In this document: positions 1 through 8,302 of the stretch, one piece after another
Layout of the letters: the number at the start of each line of letters is the position of its first letter
Numbering within the stretch: position 1 is the stretch's first letter
Origin: Glandiceps talaboti
Lineage: Eukaryota; Hemichordata; Enteropneusta; Spengelidae
Direction: 5' to 3'
Assembly: GCF_964340395.1 (NCBI RefSeq)
Contig: NC_135552.1
Coordinates: 24,969,681-24,982,180, forward strand
Length of the DNA stretch: 12,500 bases
Translations under genes and position numbers: made by a program
Notes under the pieces: generated by a model
What the model was told of the DNA's origin: nothing
The model's database searches: none
Seen by the model: only the letters and a program-made list of their open reading frames with translations

Positions 1-1866
1 CCTTTGAATTACACTGAATATAAAGACGGTCGTTTCTGTTGCTACCATATTATCGTTCATATTATAGCTTCCAAGATGGACTGTAACCATGGAGACGGAG
101 TAAAGCTTATTTCAAACATAGCAAAATGATCATATTAGAGGGTCAGCTAGCATTGTTAACGCCATCGAAATCGTGTACCACTATCGATTCAAATGTGATT
201 ACCATATGACAAATTTTAAGGATCACGCACCAGGGAAGTGTGTTATGTTGCACAATAATCCATCTATTAATATTTGCATGACAAGGGTGGATAAACTTAT
301 CATCATTGTATCAATCATATATCTGGACGCCTTACATTACTAATGTCACAGTTTCTTTAGCTTAATCACGTTACTGTGTGCATCTTGTGTGTCGATGTCC
401 CTTTTGTATTTCGTTTTGTGATTTACCTTTACAGCTGTGTTTCTTTGTTGTATTCATAAAATATTCATTTCGATTTCTATGTACATTCATTATCACCTGG
501 ACTCATTTGCTAACTTCTCCGTCCAATAACATCCATCTTCACATTCTAGCATCCAATCACTTCAATTTCTTCTACATCTTTCATCACATGGTCTTTCCTT
601 TAAACGTATAATGCGCGGCAGGCTAATTAACGCAGAAGTGCAGACGTGGCCAATGTGGCTACACAAACTAGTTTAACTTTTGTGTGTATAATTGCAGTTG
701 CAGAATAAAGGTACTGTCAACTACAAGTTGTGAGAGTTATCGTTTGTGTGCAGCTACCGTGACATTAATATTAAATTGATATGCAAATTAGTGTTCACTG
801 GCTGCCTCTGTTTGACAACTAAACATGTAGAAACCAATAACAAAGTGCACATATAGCAAGATTGCAATTTCTTGCTTTATTTTGAATAAACCATTTACAG
901 TACTGCAAATAGACGCAGAAGTACACGCGGGCGCCAATATTTTGATGTTTGCATTTGATATCTGCACGATGGCACATTAGTTCATTGTATCTAGACAACA
1001 TGTTATAATATATGATGTGACTCCGTTTCTAAGCTCGACACGTTACGAAAATCATGTTGAGTAGATTTCATAAAAACGTCCAGAGAATATTGATTCGTTT
1101 TTAGAAAACTTCGCGATTTGAAGTTAAGTGCTGAAGTACTCGTTTCAGAGTGTTGATGTTGAACTGATAGATAATGAACTCATGAATTTTCAATCTTTCA
1201 ATGATTTTTTGTCGATAGTAAGTTTGATAGATAAAACCATGCCCTCACAAATGATTTATGACGTTATTTCTCCTTATCAATAGTTGTAATAAAAAAAAAA
1301 TTTCTGTCAGCATTGCTGAAATAACATTGGAACACATTATAAATCAATTCATCAAACATTAAAGGTTTTCGAAACATTATCAACACATCAAGTTTATATT
1401 TTGATATTTTTCGTCAATAAAATATGAATTAAGTTGATAAGTGGTTTATAAATCACTCAAACGCCTCTCATTCCAGAAAACATTAACTATGAAAGACTAT
1501 TTTCAGCTCATTTATTTTCTAATAATTAAACTATGGCAATAGCATTCGTGTATGTTCTTTGCAACGGAAGAGATCATACATCTAATACTGAATTCCTGGG
1601 TCAAATAATGTCAGTAAGTCAAAATTAGACAAAAGAGGACGTGTTGGAATTGCGTAAAATTGGAACAACAAGCTTGGTTTAAATACATGCCTATACAATT
1701 CAGTATATGGTTGTTAAGTTATGTTATTCTCCGTCCAAAGCAGATGACAAACCCAAGTGTTGATCATCAAATCTTTTGTTAATTTGTACCTTAGGCCTGA
1801 CAGAAAATGTTGCAAGAATCGTGTATTCCGTCTGCAATTATGTTTTGATAGCACAACCTCTACATA
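1..1866. other. Non-coding stretch, no gene recognised
   Basis: AT-rich sequence with stops in all frames. The longest open frames are a 77-codon plus-strand frame (378-611), rich in Phe, Cys and His, and a 60-codon minus-strand frame (819-1001). Neither has a recognisable domain, low-complexity pattern or splice context, and both are of a length expected by chance. A run of ten A lies at 1291-1300. It could be intergenic DNA or the inside of an intron; nothing here decides which. Confidence 0.6.
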
Positions 1867-1897
1867 AATAAAACTGTAACCTTTAACCTTTAACCCT
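1867..1897 (+). repeat. AATAAA followed by TAACCTT heptamer repeats; possible retroposon 3' tail
   Basis: The sequence shows AATAAA at 1867-1872 followed at once by about 2.7 copies of the heptamer TAACCTT (1877-1897, last unit ending CCT). A polyadenylation-type signal running into a short tandem repeat is the usual 3' end of CR1/L2-like non-LTR elements and of SINEs that borrow their tails. No reverse transcriptase C-terminus could be read upstream in any plus-strand frame, so if this is a retroposon end it is a short or strongly decayed copy. A chance combination is also possible. Confidence 0.35.
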
Positions 1898-2949
1898 CGG
1901 TGTCGTGTTTTTAATATTTATGAATATAAAGTGTTTATTTGGTGAACTTGTTGAAATCGTATTGCGTCATTCTTATGTTATGTCCTTATTTAGAGGATTA
2001 TCTATTGCACGATTTCTAATTCTCTTCACTTTATTGCAAGGTAAAATGTTTCAAAATGTTATCTTCTCTATGATATCTGCATTGGGTCGCATTTGACAAA
2101 CGACCGTCAATTCGCACAATCCAAATTATTTTTTAACAATCATGATATTGCTGTTACCACAAATTAAAAAACAATCTTCGCCTGTTGTCGTAAATTGACA
2201 AAAATAGGTTTTGAATAACAGTTTTAGGTTTCCATTATAACATCACACAATGTGTTATAATCGTAAACCACACTATATGATGCTGAATGAAAATGTGAAA
2301 TATTGCATATGTACCAGTGATTGCTTACATAGGTACCGGTGCGCACGCATACTACTGGTATTAGCACTGCAGTGCAATGCTACATGAGACATATAATACG
2401 CGAGTGAGCGTTTGTTCCGTGTACACGGAGTCACATGATCGCGTTATGATTGTATGGAAATTAGCTGTTTCGGATAACCATATGTAATAACAACAGAGCA
2501 CCGTGCTGTGTAAGTGCCAGTGTGGGTACTCAGGGCTACGCTCCCGAAAGTGCGGCCGAATAGAACACCACAAGCACTCCTGCATGACTACGCCATATTT
2601 GCACTTAAAACGTGCCATGGAGTCCTCTCATAGTATTGATTACCCAATTGTGCAACCATACCAAGTTTTTACAAAAAATTATGATTCATCACAACACTAC
2701 ATCTATATATATATGATTTGTAGGAGCGTTCCGTAACTAGAGTCTCTGAAAGAAATAACGGTATTTCTCTAAATATAACATTTAGAACGAATTTATAATG
2801 TATTGGGCATACCCGTATTATTACCCGTCAGTCTGAGAACAAAACGACGATGCACAATATGGTGTCTTTCGGAGATAGGGCTATGAAAAATTGTAAAAAA
2901 CATCGTCTCGTAAAGTACCAAGTTTCACCTTTCATACTTTTGTATCCAT
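1898..2949. other. Non-coding stretch with small inverted repeats
   Basis: No gene is supported. An open frame of 63 codons (1905-2096, plus) and overlapping frames on opposite strands (2361-2618 minus, 2503-2736 plus) lack any recognisable domain. The stretch around 2330-2620 is less AT-rich than its surroundings and contains a 12-base palindrome GCACTGCAGTGC (2364-2375). A small hairpin lies at 2234-2261. Confidence 0.55.
2234..2261. repeat. Short inverted repeat (hairpin)
   Basis: Two perfect 9-base arms, ATTATAACA (2234-2242) and TGTTATAAT (2253-2261), are separated by 10 bases. The arms are AT-rich and there is no adjacent gene, so a regulatory role is not implied. Confidence 0.5.
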
Positions 2950-2992
2950 GTTTGTTTGTTTGTTTGTTTGTTTGTTTGTTTGTTTGTTTGTT
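2950..2992. repeat. (TTTG)10 microsatellite
   Basis: Ten perfect TTTG units occupy 2951-2990, with a leading G and trailing TT. There are no interruptions, which suggests a young or actively slipping tract. It is followed immediately by GCAG, so on the plus strand it resembles a U-rich tract and splice acceptor, but no coding frame after it supports an exon. Confidence 0.97.
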
Positions 2993-3107
2993 GCAGTCGT
3001 CCCACCCCTTGTGTTTTCCTCACTCATCTGAATCCATTCGTCATATACTACTAACAACCTACATCACAAGACCATGGCTATATGTACGTATATGATGATA
3101 ACGTTTA

Positions 3108-3127
3108 CATGTAAATTGATTTACATG
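3108..3127. repeat. Short near-perfect palindrome
   Basis: The arms CATGTAAAT and ATTTACATG are 9 bases each with only a two-base TG spacer. It stands alone in non-coding sequence. Confidence 0.5.
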
Positions 3128-3321
3128 GTCACGGAACGCGACAATTCGAAATGTTGGAGTAGCTGCTTAAACCAAATACGTGTATTTTCATGTGTGAAAA
3201 AATGCTTATCAACTGTTGGTATGTATTTTAGAGAATTGATTTAATATGATGATGGAAATGTAGTATGCATGTGTTAGTATTCATATTGATGATGTATTGT
3301 ATTGGCGATAATCTTATAAAA

Positions 3322-3379
3322 AGCCATTAAAACATATACTACACTTGACTGACGACATTCTGGTGTTCATATACAAGTT
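3322..3379 (+). repeat. Copy 1 of a diverged 58-base direct repeat
   Basis: This segment aligns without gaps to 3829-3886, with about 48 of 58 bases identical by hand count. The best-conserved core is TTGACTGACGACAT. The two copies begin 507 bases apart on the same strand. The family is not one I recognise. The repeat could be two remnants of an old interspersed element, or a local duplication. Confidence 0.65.
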
Positions 3380-3828
3380 TGAAGACACTGTAGTCAGAAT
3401 ATAATGTAAAATACAAGAAGAAAATAATTCATTTTGTCTTTAACGCTTACATTTCCCTTATTTCTAGATCACTCGTTATGTTATGTGCATTTCCTCTATT
3501 TACATGACTATGTTTGATAAAGCACTTTTCAAACTGTAAGTTTCGCATCATTATTGCAGATTATGTTCGGAATCAAACACAGTCTGATGAGGGTATATTC
3601 AGGCACTCATGTACTAAATACATACACATGTCTTACCTAAATCACAGGGCGATATTTTTCACTTTTGGTTACAAAAGTAAGATATAGTATTAATTAATGT
3701 TATTGTAACACTTTCAATTTCACAATAGGTCGAAATATGCAGCCTTTAGCTCAGAAAACCAAACTAATGATGACAGCAGCAGCGCCACGACCAGTACCAC
3801 TTGTACGTTGTTTGAAAAGCAATCAAGA
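3380..3828. other. Non-coding spacer between the two direct-repeat copies
   Basis: The sequence is AT-rich with stops in all frames for most of its length. Near its right end (3737 onward) is a slightly more GC-rich patch containing a 40-codon open frame that runs into the second repeat copy and ends at TGA 3857-3859. The frame has an Ala/Pro-rich middle (TAAAPRPVP) and no known domain. It is too short to call as a gene without transcript or conservation data. Confidence 0.4.
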
Positions 3829-3886
3829 AGCCATTCAAACAGATACTATCATTGACTGACGACATCCTGGTATTTATATATAACTT
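3829..3886 (+). repeat. Copy 2 of a diverged 58-base direct repeat
   Basis: This is the partner of 3322-3379, with about ten substitutions and no gaps. Both copies share AGCCATT at the left and the TTGACTGACGACAT core. Sequence outside the 58 bases does not align by eye, so the repeat ends look defined. No target-site duplication is evident. Confidence 0.65.
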
Positions 3887-6573
3887 AAAATCGTTATGAT
3901 AGGTTATTACATGAAATGCCTATTCATATAACTTGTTCGTTCGTTACTCAAGTGAACATGGCAATTCTAAAACCACCACCATTGATATGAGATAATTATG
4001 TTGATTAGAAAATGAGTATGCTGATACAAATGTGTTGAACCAGTTTCGGTGAAACGTTGTTACTACGGTTATCGATAGAAGTGTTAGTATACTGCTTTTC
4101 TGTCCAGTCCCGCATTATATGCATCTACTCGTAGATCTTGATACGATTAGAAAGGAACTCTTTCAGATTTTAAATCATTTCAATTACATAATTCATGCTT
4201 CATTGCAACTGTCGCTTCACGAGTGAAAACTACGGACTAGGTGTTAAACTTGCGATAACACATTGCAAGATACAATACACGTATTTAAAAACTAAAAGCT
4301 CGCAATTATTGAGCCGCTCTGCCTAAGGGTGTTGCTTCTATTTCATTGCAAAGGGTCTATGACATGGGAAGAATTCCTTTCATATACCGACAGCTTCGAT
4401 TCACGTTAGTCGAGTGAGATTGGTTCAGCTGTTGTGCCATTCCTATGTCGTCACTGATTCAACTTCGCGGACCGAAACATAGCCCGAAGCAAGGTTACAT
4501 TCAATATGTGGCTCGCATAGTCATTGTAGACAGCGCAAAAGGTACAATAACAGTCGCATTGAAACGTTGTTATCAGCAAAAACAGACTAATATGCTTTTT
4601 TAAAAGCTACTTTGAACTACGCAGTGTCTTAACTTTATTTATAACTGGCAGGTCTAATGACGATATTGTGTTGCCATCACAAAAAAACGATTTACCCCTT
4701 TGAAGTCTTTCGGTACTTTCGGTAAAAGGATTTAAGTATGGACATAGGCAAAACAGATTCCGTCCATGACCTCGTGTACGTGGTTCGTATCTGGCAACAA
4801 AAATGTCATTACTTAACGGGGTTTATTGTCATTTAAAATGTCATAATTATATCGAGTCTTTTTTCAATTTCCGTTGATCTGATTTTACCAAGCGATGAAT
4901 AGAAAGGGAGAATACGCGAAAGCCAATCTTACTTCAATAGACATTGTCCGTATGTTTGTATACAGAGATGTGTCAGTCGAAGGGAAACGAGAACTAAATA
5001 GGGTTCAGCTAGAAAATAAGGTTTGCTTCCCAACTTCTGATGTCGACTCTTGTTCATCTGAATTTTCAAAGGCATAACACAGAGAAATATATTTCCCGCT
5101 TACAACATGGTGATGATAAGTATTATTTTTTCAAAGTACGTTGCATGCTTATGCACTCATTGCAACAACCACACAGAAAAAAAGAACACATCAGAATGCA
5201 TTGCCATAGATGAGCGTTCCCTTGAATTAGGTACAGTTGTGTCGATCACTGACACAGTCTCGTCATTATCTGGACTCGTGTATTCATTATCATGACTAAC
5301 AAATAGGCTGTACCCTATCTTCTTAATCGATGAACCATAAAAGTGAAGGACCCCAAAACAAGACTGTCAATAGGAAATTAGTATCGTCAAGTGTGAAATG
5401 GGATGCTAAACACGAAAGCAATTAAGAACCCATGGAGGCAAGAATAGACAGTTAAAAACTTTACACTTGTATGCTTTTGATGAACAAAATTGATCGCGGA
5501 AAATGTTACCACTTTACTTTTGGATCGAGGTCTTAATTTTTGACAAGCATAATAACTTACCTTGAGCTATTGATTCAGCTCGAGTGGACTAGATGCAGTG
5601 CATTCACTATAATCAGATATATCCAATGAGCATCCGCTGTATGTTGTGTACTCTATCAGTACTGTGTTGCCCTGCTCTGTACGGATGATAAAACTAGAGT
5701 TCTGCGCACATCTACTCTCTGTGAATCCCAATGACAAAATACACATTCGAAGGCTTACATAGGTGATGTCCTGTTTTCCAGCCTATTATCGTATGTGGCG
5801 CACTATGAAGCCACATGCCAGAGGCTACTAATTACCAGTTTTCGCGCGCTTCCAATGACCAGGGTTTTTCTCTCATCATTGCAAATAGACAAAGAAAGCT
5901 GATAGCTGATAGCTGAAAAGAATCATTCAGTACTGCAAAATATTCAAGGACTTGGAGATTTCTTGCAGAAGGACGAGTAGTCTGCTTTCGGGAGATTATT
6001 TACATAATAGCGGTCCAACTAATCCGATTCTCTTGACATGCAAAATTCATTCTACAGATTTCGAATTTAATTTTGCAGATGAACGATGGAAATATAATTC
6101 ACCGTGGGCTCTAGTTATTGTAAAACAGTTTTGAATTGAAATAACACAAACCATGAATAATTATAATCTATGGAGTTAAATGTGCGTGTATGTCTGTGTA
6201 TGGTAAGTATATATGTTGAATAAAGTACGTACACCACGGTCTTAGGTGGTCTTGAAAGAAACCGGAAAAGACATTGTAATCCTAGCACTAACAAGGTGAT
6301 TGATGATATTGGGGATAACGTGTGACACAGAATGATGGTCTTATATCTCAGGCTAGTGGGTAACATGAATATGATACCTTACAATATGAGGACCCTACAT
6401 TGGCTAGGTCGTGTACGTGGTAAAATTGACATATCAAATAATAAATGTACAGCCAATTTGATAAACATCACACCCCACATAAATGCACACAATTCATTGT
6501 TAAAGACTCTGAGGACCCTTTGTTAGTTTTCGGTGTAGTGAAAAGGTTAAGAAATCATTTCGGCGTCGTCAAT
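3887..6573. other. Non-coding stretch, no gene recognised
   Basis: Several 60-codon-class open frames occur (4895-5077, 5107-5295 and 5952-6134 plus; 6115-6366 minus; 6332-6526 plus). None has a family motif, signal peptide, repeat or credible splice pair, and each sits close to the chance limit for AT-rich DNA. A triple AGCTGAT heptamer repeat lies at 5898-5917. An AATAAAGT lies near 6219, with nothing coding before it. Confidence 0.5.
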
Positions 6574-6708
6574 ATTCAAAGCTTCTGGTAAAATGTCAAA
6601 ATTCGAAGCTTCCGGTAAATTGTCGACGAAATTAAAAACTTCCGGTAAAATGTCGTCAAAATTCAAAACATCCGGTAAAATGTCAAAATTCAAAGTTTCC
6701 TGTAATAC
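6574..6708 (+). repeat. Minisatellite, about 4.8 units of 27/30 bases
   Basis: Five adjacent units start with ATT(C)AAA and carry the core TTCCGGTAAAATGTC. They are unit 1 at 6574-6600 (27 bases), unit 2 at 6601-6630 (30), unit 3 at 6631-6660 (30), unit 4 at 6661-6687 (27) and a partial unit 5 from 6688. The 30-base units carry an extra three bases after the core (GTCGACGAA or GTCGTCAAA against GTCAAA). The units have diverged by several substitutions each, so the array is not newly formed. Although unit lengths are multiples of three, no long open frame crosses the array. Confidence 0.9.
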
Positions 6709-8120
6709 TATTTAAACCATAACCTATCTCTATGATTACAAAAATGTCATAAAATCATAGGTTTCTATGTTGTAACAGTTACAACACCGAGTTTATCTTT
6801 CTGACACGCTTGAGTTCAGGCAATATCTAATGATGATTAAGTGTGTGTCCTTAAGGGGAATCATGTAAACTAATTTTCTTTAATGCATAACTAACCAAAG
6901 AAAACTCCTATAACATTCCGCCAAAGTCCCCTTAAATACCTTGCCTAACAGCATTACTGTCTAAACCCACATTCATTAATTACACAAGGCACATGTGTGT
7001 TACATATTATAACACCATTTTAAATAACAAATCGGTGACTTATACAACATTTCAATTTCAAAATAAGCATTTGTACCTTGCCCTTAGCGTAAGAAAAAGT
7101 TAGTTGGGCAAATAACTTTGGTACACAATAGTTTACAGAGAAATCATGTCCAATTAGTATAAATGTCATACTATTAAAAATTTTAATTTTGGTTCAAATT
7201 GATTGACAAAACTGTGCATGTAACCATCGTTATTTCAATTGTGATATATAATAATTCAAGTTATCATAAAAAAAGATTAAGCGAAAATAAATATTATTTT
7301 AAAAAATTAATACAACATAATCATTGACAACATGTAGGGTTGCTCAGTGTCCGTTTTTCGTCTAACCAAAGTTCAATCACCTTTCCTCCTCTCTTTTTCA
7401 AATTGTCATGAATCATTCGGTAAATGAACTTTGCATGAATATATGAATCGATTAATCACTTATATTTCTTTGAAATATGATTGATATCGACGACTATATG
7501 TATTGCCGGTTGGGGTAATTTCCGTTGAATTTCAATACACCGGTATCCTGTATTTGTTTGTGGCAACCACACGATACATCATTTAGTAAAATAAGATATG
7601 TGTCACAGGTGTACCAAAGACAACTATCTATAACGTTACAAACATGACTGTTATCAAGGCCTGCGTACGTCATGATTAGAAAATACAGCGAGATATGGTA
7701 GTGATATTTCAAATATGATGATGGTTTTAAAAAATTGCAGACAATATCAATATGACGTTAGAGTGTACAACTGTCATGCTACAAGATAATAGTTTACTCG
7801 TGACATCACATGACCCAATCTTGTATCTAAATTTAGGAAGCATCATTCACGATTACTTCTCATGTTCTATTTTTTTGTTTGGAAAGGTGACTCATGTTTC
7901 TTTTTTAATAAACCAGTCGTGATATCCTCTTGTCGAATCCTAAAGAAGAATGTCTTCGGGAGACAAGACACATGCTATTGAAGTTCTATTGGAGAAAAAC
8001 AAATATCGATGCTGCTTAAGCTAAAAGTGATTTCTTAAGATGAAAATGTACTGGACTCTGTCTTTCATCATATATAATGAAATCTTTTCAAATGAATGAA
8101 ATCACAGACAAATGAATCTC
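6709..8120. other. Non-coding AT-rich stretch
   Basis: Strongly AT-rich, with A/T runs (for example around 7173-7187 and 7250-7320). The only frame of note is 72 codons on the minus strand (7494-7712), with no domain. A 9-base duplication CAAATGAAT (8089-8097 and 8109-8117) lies just outside the retroelement tail; it may be slippage. I see no gene, tRNA or promoter I can support. Confidence 0.55.
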
Positions 8121-8141
8121 TTATTATTATTATTATTATTA
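8121..8141 (-). repeat. (TAA)7 3' tail of the retrotransposon
   Basis: Seven perfect TTA units on the plus strand read as TAA units on the element strand, directly after AATAAAGTC. A short tandem repeat rather than a poly(A) tail is typical of CR1/L2-like elements. The tail marks the element's 3' end, and the bases to its left are host DNA. Confidence 0.92.
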
Positions 8142-8302
8142 GACTTTATTTAAACTCGATAGACTGTTGAGCCAAAGGCTCTTCTCACACAGTGTCGAGA
8201 TAAAAATATACAATATATACATTAAAAATACTAAACCATTAAAACAAATACAAGGGTGAGTAAAATGGCAAAAGCCAGAAGAACAGCCAGGCGACTACTA
8301 AA
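8142..8302 (-). other. 3' UTR of the retrotransposon with nested stem-loop and AATAAA
   Basis: This lies between the RT stop codon and the (TAA) tail. Near its 3' end is a nested fold: outer arms CTCGA (8155-8159) and TCGAG (8195-8199), middle arms ACTGT (8163-8167) and ACAGT (8189-8193), and an inner hairpin GAGCC (8169-8173) with GGCTC (8177-8181) around a three-base loop. AATAAA follows (8150-8145 on the minus strand). In non-LTR elements such 3' structures are often what the element's own reverse transcriptase recognises to begin priming; that role is inferred here. Confidence 0.75.

Noticed and set aside
2361-2736. Overlapping opposite-strand frames of 85 and 77 codons, Cys- and His-containing, suggestive of a zinc-finger-like peptide
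   Set aside because: Cys/His spacing does not fit a known finger, and the two frames overlap in antisense, so at most one could be real and neither shows a family motif.
2850-3095. 81-codon plus-strand frame with a Val-Cys-Leu-Phe repeat resembling a membrane segment
   Set aside because: The hydrophobic repeat is simply the translation of the (TTTG)10 microsatellite.
4895-5295. Two successive 60-codon plus-strand frames (4895-5077 and 5107-5295) that could look like adjacent small genes or exons
   Set aside because: No domain, no shared composition and no convincing splice sites; both lengths are expected by chance in AT-rich sequence.
7925-7945. GTCGAATCC resembling a tRNA B box
   Set aside because: No acceptor stem, A box or cloverleaf could be built around it.
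8085-8120. Candidate target-site duplication for the retrotransposon at its left flank
   Set aside because: No segment of more than about five bases near 10020-10060 matches the bases left of the tail, and the CAAATGAAT duplication occurs twice on the same side only.
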